A stretch of 64,000 bases of DNA from Microvirga ossetica (GCF_002741015.1 NZ_CP016619.1:186001-250000); one strand, 5' to 3'. Positions 27,865 to 36,385 are shown, counted from the first letter of the stretch. The notes: generated by a model not told the origin, from the sequence alone. Made by a program: numbers and translations.

Positions 27865-28829
27865 TCGACAATCCCCTGCCGCTCACCGTTCTGCTCGCCT
27901 CACCGCGCAGCTTCTGCGCCGGCGTCGAGCGCGCCATACGCGCCGTCGAGGATGCGCTGGTGCTGACCGGCAAGCCCGTCTACGTGCGCCACGAGATCGT
28001 CCATAACGGCCGCGTGGTGGACGAACTGAGGCGCAAGGGCGCAGTCTTCGTCGAGGAACTAGCGCAGATCCCCGACGGCGCCGTCGCGATCTTCAGTGCG
28101 CATGGGGTCTCGCGCGCGGTGGAGCGCGAGGCGGCTGAGCGCGGGTTCTCGGTGCTCGATGCCACCTGCCCGCTCGTGCGCCGCGTCCACCTCGAAGGTC
28201 AGCGCCATGCGAAGGCAGGGCGCGAGGTTATCGTCATCGGCCATCGCGGCCATGTTGAGATCGAGGGCACCACCGGGCAGATTGACGGTATCGTCCACAT
28301 GATCGATAGCGTCGCGGAAGCACTGACCGTGCCGGTCGCGGATCCGGAGCGCATCGCCTACATCACACAGACTACATTGTCCGTCGACGACACCCGCGAG
28401 ATTATTGCAGCGCTGAAGGCACGCTTTCCGGCGATCCAGGGGCCGGACGTCAAGACGATCTGCTATGCCACGCAGAACCGGCAGTTGGCGGTGCGCGTGA
28501 TCGCGAAGCGCGCGGAGCGGATCATCGTCTGCGGCGCACGCAACTCGTCGAACACCAACCGCCTGTGCGAGGTCGCCGCCAGCGAGGGGCGCCAAGCCCT
28601 TCTCATGCAAGATCCGAAGGATCTGACGCTCTCCTTCATCGACGGCGCGGCCGTGATCGGGCTCACCGCAGGAGCCTCCGCGCCCGAGGATCTGGTGAAG
28701 GAGGCGTTGGCCCAGCTGGCGCGCTGGCGCCGGCTCACTGTGGAGGAGGTATGCGTCACCCACGAGGACGCGCATTTTGCGCCCGTCGACCTGTCGCGGC
28801 TCATCACTCAGCTAGCGAATGCTCCCTGA
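27861..28829 (+). CDS. ispH: IspH, 4-hydroxy-3-methylbut-2-enyl diphosphate reductase
   Basis: A 322-residue iron-sulfur enzyme of the MEP isoprenoid pathway that makes IPP and DMAPP. The start is the ATG overlapping the HpnE stop (ATGA). All three cluster cysteines are visible, in SFCAGVERAI (residue 19), LDATCPLVRRVH and TICYATQNRQ. ARNSSNTNRL and LTAGASAPEDLV are also diagnostic. Its place as last gene in the operon suggests a dedicated supply of C5 units for the carotenoid. A housekeeping copy may exist elsewhere in the genome. Confidence 0.96.
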   Translation: MIDNPLPLTVLLASPRSFCAGVERAIRAVEDALVLTGKPVYVRHEIVHNGRVVDELRRKGAVFVEELAQIPDGAVAIFSAHGVSRAVEREAAERGFSVLDATCPLVRRVHLEGQRHAKAGREVIVIGHRGHVEIEGTTGQIDGIVHMIDSVAEALTVPVADPERIAYITQTTLSVDDTREIIAALKARFPAIQGPDVKTICYATQNRQLAVRVIAKRAERIIVCGARNSSNTNRLCEVAASEGRQALLMQDPKDLTLSFIDGAAVIGLTAGASAPEDLVKEALAQLARWRRLTVEEVCVTHEDAHFAPVDLSRLITQLANAP

Positions 28830-28947
28830 ACGTCCCGCGGCACGGCGGTGACCAGCCCCAGCCTGTTGCGGCACAGCCAGCGCCAGAGCATCAGCGAGAC
28901 CACCATCGCGAGGGCGCTGGCAAGCCCGGTCCAGGCACCCCGCCTAT
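28808..28947 (-). pseudogene. Possible C-terminal fragment of a membrane protein
   Basis: The complement reads about 45 codons containing LASALAMVVSLMLWRWL, a hydrophobic helix, then NRLGLVTAVPRDVQGAFAS and a stop at 28808. It has no start and ends abruptly near 28947, where composition changes. It overlaps the 3' end of ispH by about 20 bases. The parent gene is not recognised and the call is weak. Confidence 0.25.
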
Positions 28948-29020
28948 GTTACCCGGGCAAACCGACTGATGTGACAAACCCGACAGGACAGACCAACGCG
29001 GAGAAGCTTGAACGGCTCAG

Positions 29021-30226
29021 TCATTTCTGCGAGTCACGGGACATCAAGCCCAATGCTATGAGCAGCGACATTAGCGTCACGGCACTCAAGACAGCCCAAG
29101 CTGTGATCAGGTCCGGTTCAACGGGTCCGGGCTGCAGCGCATCCTGAAAGGCTTCGATTGCCCAGGCATTCGGTGTGAACCACCCGATTTGCTGAAGCCA
29201 TTCCGGCATAAGAAAGCGAGGGACCATGCTACCTCCAACTGCGGACAAGAGGAGGACACCAAAGCTTGACATTATCTGGATTTGATGGGTGGAGGTGCAC
29301 AGACTACACAAAGCCAGGCTCAGGCCGGCCGCCATGGCAGAGACGACCACGCACGAAGCCAGCCATGCCCGAAAGCTTCCTACCACATCAACCCCATAGA
29401 GGAGCCAGGCAAAGCCGAAGATGATGCTTGCCTGGACTATTCCTTGCACCAAGAGAAAGACGAACTTTCCGGCAATGAGCTTGGCGTGTCCTCCCGGCGC
29501 AATCATCAGACGTTCGATGATGCCTGATTGCCGCTCCTCGACTATGGTTGCAGCTCCCTGCATTGCCGCGAACAACAGGAATACCGCCGCGATTGCACCG
29601 GCATAATAGGTTACGGGACCTCCAGCCACTCCAATGCCAGTGGCGGCTTCTCGACTGAACAAAGCCGCAAATGCGAAACCCGATCCTCGTCGCTCCTCAG
29701 ACTGCGCCCTGAAGGCTTGATCCAGAAACGCTCGTTCCTCTTTAGTGATGGCGCCCGCCGTCTCGACATCGGCCAGGATGCGCCCCAGAGCCACATCGGG
29801 AAGATGCTCGTTGATCGCCTTCTGCACATGGCCGATCACGATTGGAACTGCCAAAGCGCGAGCTGCGTCTTCGACAACCAGGATCGGTGGCGGCCCCTGG
29901 CCGGACTGCGTCTCCAAATCCGACTGGAGTGCAATGCCGACATCCACCATCCCGCCCCGCACGAGATTACGCAGATCCTCGAGAGCACCGTTCGTCTGCG
30001 TCATGCGGATGCCTGGCTCGGCCGCCAGAGCAGCCACGAGCCGTTGACTCGATCCTGTTCGGACCATGTCCAGAAGCCCCACATGCAATCGAAGCTCCGC
30101 ACCGGTGGCGCTGACGAAGATGGTCGCAAAAATGATGAAGACGAGCGGCGGGAGGACGAATGCCATCGCCAGAGCGGCCCGGTCCCGGATGAGAGAAAGA
30201 TACATCACACGGGCCGCGGCGATCAT
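29021..30226 (-). CDS. ABC-2 type exporter permease
   Basis: A 401-residue integral membrane protein of the YhhJ/NatB-like ABC-2 group. An N-terminal membrane anchor (residues 18-42) is followed by a long extracytoplasmic domain, then five hydrophobic helices from about residue 215 (YYAGAIAAVFLLFAAMQGAA). ERQSGIIERLMIAPGGHAKL is typical of the coupling helix. It overlaps the ATPase gene by 4 bases and forms a convergent operon facing the carotenoid genes. It is likely to move a hydrophobic compound or polymer outward. Confidence 0.9.
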   Translation of the reverse strand: MIAAARVMYLSLIRDRAALAMAFVLPPLVFIIFATIFVSATGAELRLHVGLLDMVRTGSSQRLVAALAAEPGIRMTQTNGALEDLRNLVRGGMVDVGIALQSDLETQSGQGPPPILVVEDAARALAVPIVIGHVQKAINEHLPDVALGRILADVETAGAITKEERAFLDQAFRAQSEERRGSGFAFAALFSREAATGIGVAGGPVTYYAGAIAAVFLLFAAMQGAATIVEERQSGIIERLMIAPGGHAKLIAGKFVFLLVQGIVQASIIFGFAWLLYGVDVVGSFRAWLASCVVVSAMAAGLSLALCSLCTSTHQIQIMSSFGVLLLSAVGGSMVPRFLMPEWLQQIGWFTPNAWAIEAFQDALQPGPVEPDLITAWAVLSAVTLMSLLIALGLMSRDSQK

Positions 30227-31212
30227 GGCGCAGAAGGTCCCATTAGTTGCCGAAAGAGGACATCGAGGCCGGGTTCGCGGATACGGATTTCCCGCAAAGG
30301 CACCCGGTCTGACTGCAGAAACTCCAGAATTGTCGAAGTGCCGTGGACTTCGTCTGCTAGACCCCTCCAGAGCAACCCGTCGTTGACCCGCTCCAGCCCA
30401 AGAGTGCGCAACTCGGTTTGCGCTGGATCATCCACGTCATAGCTGAGCGCGGCCTCAATCTGCTTCTTGGCGCCGATTGCCTGTCGCAACAAATCGGCCG
30501 GGCGACCCTCGAGGATGACCTGTCCCGCACGCATAAAGCCAATCCTGTCCGCGAGCCGCTCCGCCTGGTCGAAATCATGGGTGATTAGAAGGACCGTGGC
30601 GCCATGATCCCGAAGGTCGGCCAGGACGTGGTGAATGGCGTCTCGCGCCTCAAGATCGATCCCTACTGTTGGCTCGTCGAGAAGCAACAGCCGAGGCCCT
30701 CCGATCAACGCAACTGCGATGTTGACACGCCGCCGCAAGCCGCCTGAGAGCGTGGCGGCCACCGTGTCCGCAACCGGGCCAAGACGCGTGACCTCGATAA
30801 GGTGACTGATCGCCTCACGGGTCAGTTTCACGTCGAGGAACCGCGAGAAGACTTCAAGGTTCTCCCGAACCGTGAGGCGCAGGAAGATTGCAATGCTTTG
30901 AGGCACATGGCCGACCAGACGTAGAACGTTTCTGTTCTGGCGCGGATCCTCCAACGCTGCCCCAAGACCGACCCGGCCGCGCTCCAATGGCAGTTGGCCG
31001 CACAATACACGCATAAGAGACGTTTTGCCTACTCCATTCGGTCCTAGAAGAGCATAGATTTCGCCTTGGAACAGGGTCAAAGTCGCGCCATTGAGCACCC
31101 GGCGGCCACCAAGACACAGAACCGCATCGTCGATTGTCGCGACCTGACGATCGGGGAGCCTTGATTGCAGCGCTTGCCCATCGCCTTTCAATGTATTTCG
31201 AGCCACTGTCAT
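30223..31212 (-). CDS. ABC exporter ATP-binding protein
   Basis: A 329-residue ATPase. Walker A is LLGPNGVGKTSLMRVL, the signature is ATLSGGLRRRVNIAVALI, Walker B is LLLLDEPTVGIDLEARDAI and the switch His lies in LLITHDFDQAERLADRI. The extra C-terminal ~80 residues match ABC-2 drug/lipid exporter ATPases. It is translated two bases after the DUF2141 gene and overlaps the permease gene, so the three form a unit. Confidence 0.93.
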   Translation of the reverse strand: MTVARNTLKGDGQALQSRLPDRQVATIDDAVLCLGGRRVLNGATLTLFQGEIYALLGPNGVGKTSLMRVLCGQLPLERGRVGLGAALEDPRQNRNVLRLVGHVPQSIAIFLRLTVRENLEVFSRFLDVKLTREAISHLIEVTRLGPVADTVAATLSGGLRRRVNIAVALIGGPRLLLLDEPTVGIDLEARDAIHHVLADLRDHGATVLLITHDFDQAERLADRIGFMRAGQVILEGRPADLLRQAIGAKKQIEAALSYDVDDPAQTELRTLGLERVNDGLLWRGLADEVHGTSTILEFLQSDRVPLREIRIREPGLDVLFRQLMGPSAP

Positions 31213-31214
31213 GG

Positions 31215-31664
31215 CTAGCGCGCTTGCGGGATGACAGTCAGTCTCACGGCAATGCGAAGATCCTGATCGCCAACCTGAATGCTTGCGCCGGCAAAGGTCG
31301 GACGACGAAGCCGCCCCGCGTCGTTAGAAAAACCATAAGGCTCAAGCGGGAGCCCGAGCGGTGTTCGATCCAGCCGCCCGTTGCCATTCAGGTCCTGAAA
31401 GATAGCAATTGCGTATGTGCCCGGCAGCAGTTCCGGAAACGTGAAGCGTATCGCCGCCATCCGCCCCGGGCTCGTCTGGCCAAACTGGCATGACCGCTCG
31501 TCCAGCCCGCCAACACAGAGTCCGGCAAACACGGTTCCGGCTCCTATCTGGATGCCGAACGCATCCACGTGCAATGTCGTAGCTGAAGCGCCGAAATCAG
31601 AATACAAAAACAAGGCGACGGTGAACATGACGTGCCTGATCACAGAAGCGCTCCGTTCGATCAT
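31215..31664 (-). CDS. Secreted DUF2141-domain protein
   Basis: A 149-residue protein with an N-terminal signal peptide (MFTVALFLYSDFGASA) and a DUF2141 domain. The domain is recognisable by FQDLNGNGRLDRTPLGLPLE followed by PYGFSNDAGRLRRPTF. DUF2141 proteins are periplasmic or outer-membrane-associated and are often found near carotenoid genes; the function is not established. It is first in a three-gene operon with an ABC-2 exporter, which suggests a periplasmic partner of that transporter. Confidence 0.85.
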   Translation of the reverse strand: MIERSASVIRHVMFTVALFLYSDFGASATTLHVDAFGIQIGAGTVFAGLCVGGLDERSCQFGQTSPGRMAAIRFTFPELLPGTYAIAIFQDLNGNGRLDRTPLGLPLEPYGFSNDAGRLRRPTFAGASIQVGDQDLRIAVRLTVIPQAR

Positions 31665-32344
31665 AACCTTGTGTTTTGCTGTGCCATCGTTACAGGGCTA
31701 CGGCTATGGAAGGGAATGATTTCAGTTTGGCTGAACGTGCCACAGCCAAGTGAGATTACAAAGGGTTCTGTTTCGGCTTTAGAACTTTGTCCCACTCAGG
31801 CTATGACAGGATAGGGTTGAAAAGGGCTCATAGTGACGGAAAGCAACCCCCCTTGCCTCTCCCGACTAATGATCTTCACGGAAGTCCTGTGACGGAGAGG
31901 CCTGCATGCCAAAAGAAGCTGGTGATGAGTTCAGGGCGGCGCTGCAGGCGGCTAAACTCGCAACGGGCCAGGCGATTCAGGTCGGTGACGGTCCGGGTAG
32001 CGCATTCACCATAGCTCGCTTGACGAGTGCATTGCAATGCTCCTTGGGATTGAGCCCCAGTGCATAGGCCAGCAGATAGGCGACCGCATAGTCCTGCGGG
32101 TGGGCCGCGATGAGGGCGATCGTGATGTGTGACCGATGGGCATTGGGCAGGTCCCAGGCCACCAGCAACAGCGTACCGAACCTTCGGAAATTGCGCAGGG
32201 CCAAGATCACGGTAGCGCTCGAGACACTGGTGCAGAAGTGGCGAACATAAAGCTGCCGGGCGTGATGGCCGCGATGCTCGGCACCTCCCACGCTTGCTCA
32301 GGCGCCGCAGCACCGGGGTTAGGCCGCGCCGCGCCCAGGTCGTG
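31665..32344. other. Gap with no reliable gene; degraded sequence
   Basis: About 680 bases lie upstream of the DUF2141 gene. The first 150 probably hold its promoter. A 104-codon frame on the minus strand (31977-32291) contains ALIAAHPQDYAVAYLLAYAL, which looks protein-like, and a second frame upstream could continue it through a frameshift. I do not recognise a family, so it is not called as a gene. Confidence 0.3.
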
Positions 32345-33153
32345 GGCACCGTTGCAGTAACTTGGGCAGGGCACAACGAACCCACCTGGAAGCCTTCTTC
32401 GGGCCGCGAGGCCGAAGAGTTGGTTGATGAGACGGATTTCGCCTGTCGCTCCTGGCTGTTGCAGGATGCAGTGACCCCGACGGACCATTCGCATCACCTC
32501 AAAACCCTTCAGGGTCGTAGAGGTGGTCTCCATCCGCTGGAACCCACGGGCTGGCCGGATCATCCGCTTGAGCGCGCTGTGATCCGCCTTGATAATGTTG
32601 TTCAAGTACTTTGACGTCCGATGCTCGACATCTTTCGACAGCACCCCTTCATTCTGCAAGCGCCGGATTGCGTTCGGATACGAAGCCAATTTGTCGGTCG
32701 TGATGGATGAGGGGGATAGTCGCTCATCGCCCTCAAGGCTTTGCGCAGGAAGCGATACGCCGCTCCAGTATCACGCCGATTGAACAGCATGGAGTCGATC
32801 AGCTGACCGTGTTTATCGACCGCTCGAAACAAGTACCGCCTGCGTCCGCCCACTCGGACATAGGTCTCATCCACGCGCCATGAGCCTGAGCGATGTCCCT
32901 GGTATGGTCGCACCCGCTTCTCGATCTCCGGGGCATAGCGCTGGACCCAACGAAAGATCGTGCTTGGATTGATGCTGACACCGCGCTCGGACATCATTTC
33001 AGCCAGATCGCGATAGCTGATCCCGTACTTGCAGTGCCAGCGCACGCACAGCAAGATGATCACGACCGGAAAGCGGCACTTGAACAGAGACAACAGGATG
33101 GCTCCTCGATTAGCCATCCCTCGCTACACTGCCAAGGTTAATGCAACGGTGTC
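32345..33153 (-). mobile_element. IS6-family element with a broken transposase gene
   Basis: The terminal repeats GGCACCGTTGCAGTAAC at 32345 and the complement of the sequence ending at 33153 (GACACCGTTGCATTAACC) match each other well. The 809-base length fits IS6. The flanking 8-mers (AGGTCGTG and ATCCTGCT) are not a target duplication. Confidence 0.8.
32390..33117 (-). pseudogene. IS6-family transposase, frameshifted
   Basis: The first 140 residues run from the ATG at 33117 (CVRWHCKYGISYRDLAEMMS, then WRVDETYVRVGGRRRYLFRA) to about 32710. After that, the match continues in another frame with ASYPNAIRRLQNEG, EHRTSKYLNNIIKADHSALK and the C-terminal RLINQLFGLAA. One frameshift near 32700 disrupts the region between the catalytic residues. 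The element is therefore probably inactive unless helped in trans. Confidence 0.8.
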
Positions 33154-33207
33154 ATCCTGCTCGGGGTCGTCTTCCTTGCAAGGCTTCACGTACTCTCATG
33201 AATCGCC

Positions 33208-33426
33208 ATGCCTGATGAACGATCCCCGATCCCTGATGACGACATCGAGGCCGAGGCGCGCGCCATGCTGCGCGAAACAATCGAACGCTCGGATTGGTAT
33301 CCAACTCTGCGCAGGGAAGAACGCGAGCTGCTCATTCAGCGGGATGTGGACCGACACTGGCACCTGACGATCGACGAGGCTCGGAGGCGGCTGTTGCAGG
33401 GCATTCGGCAAAGCCGGGGCGGTTGA
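33208..33426 (+). CDS. Small hypothetical protein
   Basis: 72 residues, charged and helix-rich (DDDIEAEARAMLRETIERSD, then LTIDEARRRLLQGIRQ). No signal peptide or membrane segment. It lies just after an IS6 element and before two other small genes in the same direction. Codon use looks like its neighbours, which favours a real gene. The family is not recognised. Confidence 0.5.
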   Translation: MPDERSPIPDDDIEAEARAMLRETIERSDWYPTLRREERELLIQRDVDRHWHLTIDEARRRLLQGIRQSRGG

Positions 33427-33477
33427 GGGTAGGGCAGAACGCAACAAGATTCGTGGAAGCAGGAAGGAGCTAGGGCC

Positions 33478-33660
33478 ATGGCTGAGGATCGAGCGGATGA
33501 GTACCGCCGCAAGGCGGAGGAATGTCGGCAGCAGGCGGCGAAAACCAACCATGAGGCCGATAAAGCCACTTGGCTCAGGATGGCTGAGGACTGGCTGCGG
33601 CTAGCAGCTTCCGTAGATCATGCGAGGGACAACGCGCAGAAGCCGACAAATTCAAAATGA
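33478..33660 (+). CDS. Small hypothetical protein of a common rhizobial type
   Basis: 60 residues, highly charged, predicted helical hairpin: EYRRKAEECRQQAAKTNHEA then ATWLRMAEDWLRLA. Very similar short proteins are common in Hyphomicrobiales genomes, but no function is known. AAGGAG sits upstream of the ATG at 33478. It ends 8 bases before the next gene, so the two may be cotranscribed. Confidence 0.7.
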   Translation: MAEDRADEYRRKAEECRQQAAKTNHEADKATWLRMAEDWLRLAASVDHARDNAQKPTNSK

Positions 33661-33667
33661 GGCGTTG

Positions 33668-33994
33668 ATGGCGATCTACTGGATGAAGACCGCCGATGTG
33701 TATCCGGATGGCAGATGGCACGACCAAGCCTTCATTGCCCTCGATCCGGACATGCGGTTTCCCCGCTTTAACCCAACTGGAGGCGACGAGATCATCGGCA
33801 CCGTCGCCCTGGTCGAGGGCGGACCCGATTCCGGTCGTTGGCGATGGTCCATGACGGTATCGCTTCCCGGCCCGGCCTATCGCTTGCCGGCTAACGGGAC
33901 CGAGACGGACAGGAGCACGGCAACCGCGCGCATGATCGAGACATACCGGCATTACCTGTCGACGCGTTTGGAGCCGTACCCGCGCCGTGTCTGA
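33668..33994 (+). CDS. Hypothetical protein
   Basis: 108 residues starting at MAIYWMKTADVYPDGRWHDQ. The sequence suggests a compact beta-rich fold (FIALDPDMRFPRFNPTGG, then GRWRWSMTVSLPGPAY). The C-terminal helix carries RMIETYRHYLSTRL. I prefer the ATG at 33668, since upstream codons overlap the previous gene. No family recognised. Confidence 0.6.
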   Translation: MAIYWMKTADVYPDGRWHDQAFIALDPDMRFPRFNPTGGDEIIGTVALVEGGPDSGRWRWSMTVSLPGPAYRLPANGTETDRSTATARMIETYRHYLSTRLEPYPRRV

Positions 33995-34230
33995 CGATCT
34001 CCGGTCTCCCATCAAGCACCATCTCGTGCTGCACCGGATCGATCGGAGGACGGCATTGGTCGATTCTACTCGCTCTGATCGAGCGCGACCGAGATCGGGT
34101 GGTCTGCCATGGGCTTGTGTAACACGACTAATACTGGATAGGAGTTACACCCAGGGCAGGGATACGGCAGGCGATAGGATACGATCGGGTTTCAACCGGT
34201 CGGCAGGGGCGCGCAGCGGGCGGGAGCAGG

Positions 34231-34746
34231 GTGGTGAATACGAATGCAGTCTTTGTTTGCTCTATTCTTGTGACGTCATCAGCATTCGCTCAGCCGACGG
34301 AGCAGACCGTTGCGATTGGTCCTTGGGAAATCGCGACAACCTACAAGGCTGGAAAGTTCGATAGCTGCTCAATGTCGAGAACGGCGGACGATCTCGCGGT
34401 AAGCTTTGTGCGTGCCGAAAGCGGCTTGCTGCTGCTGCTCGACTCGTCCAAGTGGAAGCTTGAGCGTGGCAGTGCCTATCCAGTTCGCTTGGCGGCGGCC
34501 GGTCAATCCGTGGAAGCCAAAGCGCTGGCGGAAACGACCGGCGTCACAATCGCCCTCGCGGAGAGTTCGTTTAATGCCAAGCTCCGAACAGCGGATGCCC
34601 TGGAGGTGCAGGCAGAGGGCGCGGCACTTCGCGTGCCATTGGACAAGAGCGCGCTAGCGCTTGAGCGACTTGAGATGTGCTTCGACAAAAATTCGCGGGA
34701 GGGGCCGGAGACTAATCCGTTCGTCGCTCCAAGTCGGAGGCCCTAA
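34231..34746 (+). CDS. Secreted hypothetical protein
   Basis: 171 residues from the GTG at 34231. An N-terminal signal peptide (VFVCSILVTSSAFAQ) is followed by a mature domain beginning TVAIGPWEIATTYKAGKFDS. Two cysteines, one early (DSCSMS) and one late (LEMCFDKNS), could form a disulfide. The layout is reminiscent of invasion-associated locus B-like periplasmic proteins, but the similarity is only in general shape. It stands alone. Confidence 0.7.
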   Translation: MVNTNAVFVCSILVTSSAFAQPTEQTVAIGPWEIATTYKAGKFDSCSMSRTADDLAVSFVRAESGLLLLLDSSKWKLERGSAYPVRLAAAGQSVEAKALAETTGVTIALAESSFNAKLRTADALEVQAEGAALRVPLDKSALALERLEMCFDKNSREGPETNPFVAPSRRP

Positions 34747-34873
34747 GCGGGCAGCCCGAGAGACCCAGGCTCTGATCGACCTGAGCGGCTCGCGCGTGCT
34801 CTGAGAGAAATCGGTGCCGATCTGAACGAGGGGCGGCGTGTCCACTAGGTCTGGGGCGTCCGACGGGAATTAG

Positions 34874-34897
34874 CCCTGAGAACGACAGTTCTCAGGG
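34874..34897. repeat. Perfect 10-bp inverted repeat with 4-base loop
   Basis: CCCTGAGAAC, a GACA loop, then GTTCTCAGGG form a strong hairpin in the gap after the secreted protein gene (34746). No T-run follows on either strand, so it is not a classical intrinsic terminator. It could still act as a 3'-end structure or a protein-binding site. No second copy was noticed in the window. Confidence 0.6.
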
Positions 34898-35031
34898 GCA
34901 ACCAAATGGGGATTATCAGAGGTTACGCGCGGGCCATAGGCCCAAAACGTTAGAGATCTCTCGCCTCCGTTCGGTATCACTCGCTATCGCCGAAAAGAGA
35001 GCTTATCCTAGGCCTCTCTTGCTCATCAGGG

Positions 35032-35430
35032 TTACGAGGAGGCGAGCATAACCCCACGCATCGTCGATGACCGGGTGCGTGTGTTCGTGATTTCCCAGCC
35101 AATCAACAGGGTAGCGATCAACGTCGCACGTTCCGACGTGTCGCTCACTTCAACCGGGGCAGGTTTCCTGGCCCGGCCGCCCGCCGCCAGCAACTCGTCG
35201 AAGCGGTCGACTTCCGAATGCAGCACTAGGACTACACCCGTGGTGGCGGAGAGACGCCGGGCTGATGGCGTAAACCCGCTGCTCGTGATCACCGCGGCGT
35301 ATTCGGCCGAGTAGTGGGTCATGGCCGCGTAGGCCTCCTGGACCGCCTTGTTGCCGACAGCGCTTTGGTAAAGCTTGTACCGGATCACAGCCCGTTGCCC
35401 GCCCCTTTCGGCGAGCACGTTGGCGCCTTG
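35032..35430 (-). pseudogene. Mrr-type restriction endonuclease domain, N-terminus lost
   Basis: About 128 residues starting ANVLAERGGQRAVIRYKLY continue through VGNKAVQEAYAAMTHYSAEY and AAVITSSGFTPSARRLSA. This is the second half of an Mrr_cat domain, including the QxK-like (RYK) strand. The preceding frame has a stop just upstream (near 35440), and the Asp-containing first half of the active site is absent. The C-terminal extension lacks clear homology except a possible hydrophobic stretch (LIATLLIGWEI). Probably a remnant. Confidence 0.6.
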
Positions 35431-35550
35431 GGCGGGGGATCAATAGCTCTGAGCTTCAATGGGGCCGATGCAGTTTCATGTCATCTGTTGCCCCAGTCAA
35501 TGATGGCCAGGCCGCCTGCGGGAAACTCCACAACGTTGTGTCCGCCGCAG

Positions 35551-36030
35551 TCACCATCCCATTGTTCCCGGCGCGCCCTTGAAGGGTCCGACGACCCATG
35601 AAGTGATCCAGCCGCCATAGAAGTCGCCTGGTTGTCCAAGGACCAACTCATCGCCAACCTTCGCCTCGTCAACGCGTGAGGCGTAGAACGCAAGATATCC
35701 CGCGATCGAGCGAAAGGCGGATGTCGGGTTCTCGTAGAGCCATCCCGCTCGCTTTGATCGCCGGCTCCTCGTGACGATCGTCACATACGAAGCCTCGCCC
35801 TTGAACTCGCAAAAAGAGCGGTCCGGTGTTGGCACAAGCAGATCCAATCGGACATCGTCGGGCGGGAGGTAGTAGACTGGCGGATGGCTGGTCTCAAGCA
35901 CGCGACGCGCGCGGGTCGTGTCGGCAATCATCACGCCGGCAAAGCGCACGCTGATCCGCTCCGTCACCGTCTCAACCTTGGGCGGTCGCGGATAGTCCCA
36001 GATCGACTCCCGTTTCGGTGTCAGCGGCAC
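35551..36030 (-). CDS. DUF427-family protein
   Basis: 159 residues. DUF427 is recognised by RRVLETSHPPVYYLPPDDV, then CEFKGEASYVTIV and the region IAGYLAFYASRVD. The enzymatic role of this small beta-rich family is unknown. On the opposite side of its promoter lies a DUF2945 gene, and both appear to be served by EcfG-like promoter boxes at 36108-36134, which suggests general stress control. Confidence 0.88.
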   Translation of the reverse strand: MPLTPKRESIWDYPRPPKVETVTERISVRFAGVMIADTTRARRVLETSHPPVYYLPPDDVRLDLLVPTPDRSFCEFKGEASYVTIVTRSRRSKRAGWLYENPTSAFRSIAGYLAFYASRVDEAKVGDELVLGQPGDFYGGWITSWVVGPFKGAPGTMGW

Positions 36031-36107
36031 ATAATGCTCCTACTCGTCGAGTGAGAGACGCCGGGATCGCTATCTCTGGTCTAAGCAGCGGATTTATGGT
36101 CGTGCCG

Positions 36108-36134
36108 GGAACGAACCGCCTGGAAAGAAGTTCC
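36108..36134. promoter_or_regulatory. Bidirectional EcfG-type (general stress sigma) promoter candidate
   Basis: On the plus strand GGAAC at 36108-36112 is followed by AGTT at 36129-36132 (16-base spacer). On the minus strand GGAAC at 36134-36130 is followed by CGTT at 36113-36110, also with 16 bases between. The alphaproteobacterial EcfG consensus is GGAAC-N16/17-CGTT. The boxes overlap as the inverted repeat GGGAAC...GTTCCC. The minus-strand match is exact, the plus-strand one has A for C in the -10 box. Confidence 0.6.
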
Positions 36135-36175
36135 CACTCCGTGCCGCGACCTATCCCGTGAAGGAAGAGCCTGCT

Positions 36176-36385
36176 ATGGCAAAAACCTTGAAGAGTGGTG
36201 ACAAAGTATCCTGGGACTCGTCGGGTGGGCACAGCGTCGGCACAGTGGTGAAAAAGCAAACTAGCCCGACACAGATCAAAGGCCACAAGGTTGCGGCGTC
36301 CAAAGATAATCCGCAGTACATCGTCAAAAGCGACAAGTCCGGCAAAGTCGCCGCGCACAAACCTCGCGAACTCAAGAAGGCATAG
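36176..36385 (+). CDS. DUF2945 (hypervirulence-associated TUDOR-like) protein
   Basis: 69 residues from the ATG at 36176 (AKTLKSGDKVSWDSSGGHSV, then NPQYIVKSDKSGKVAAHKP). Small, basic, Lys-rich, with the SH3-like pattern of DUF2945. Family members are common stress-induced proteins of unknown function. GAAGAGCC upstream is a weak ribosome binding site. It lies 44 bases downstream of the EcfG-like -10 box. Confidence 0.85.
   Translation: MAKTLKSGDKVSWDSSGGHSVGTVVKKQTSPTQIKGHKVAASKDNPQYIVKSDKSGKVAAHKPRELKKA

Noticed and set aside
31977..32291. A minus-strand frame with ALIAAHPQDYAVAYLLAYAL
   Set aside because: Looks protein-like, but it needs a frameshift to extend, matches no family I know and is bordered by an IS6 end. 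Left as part of a degraded gap.
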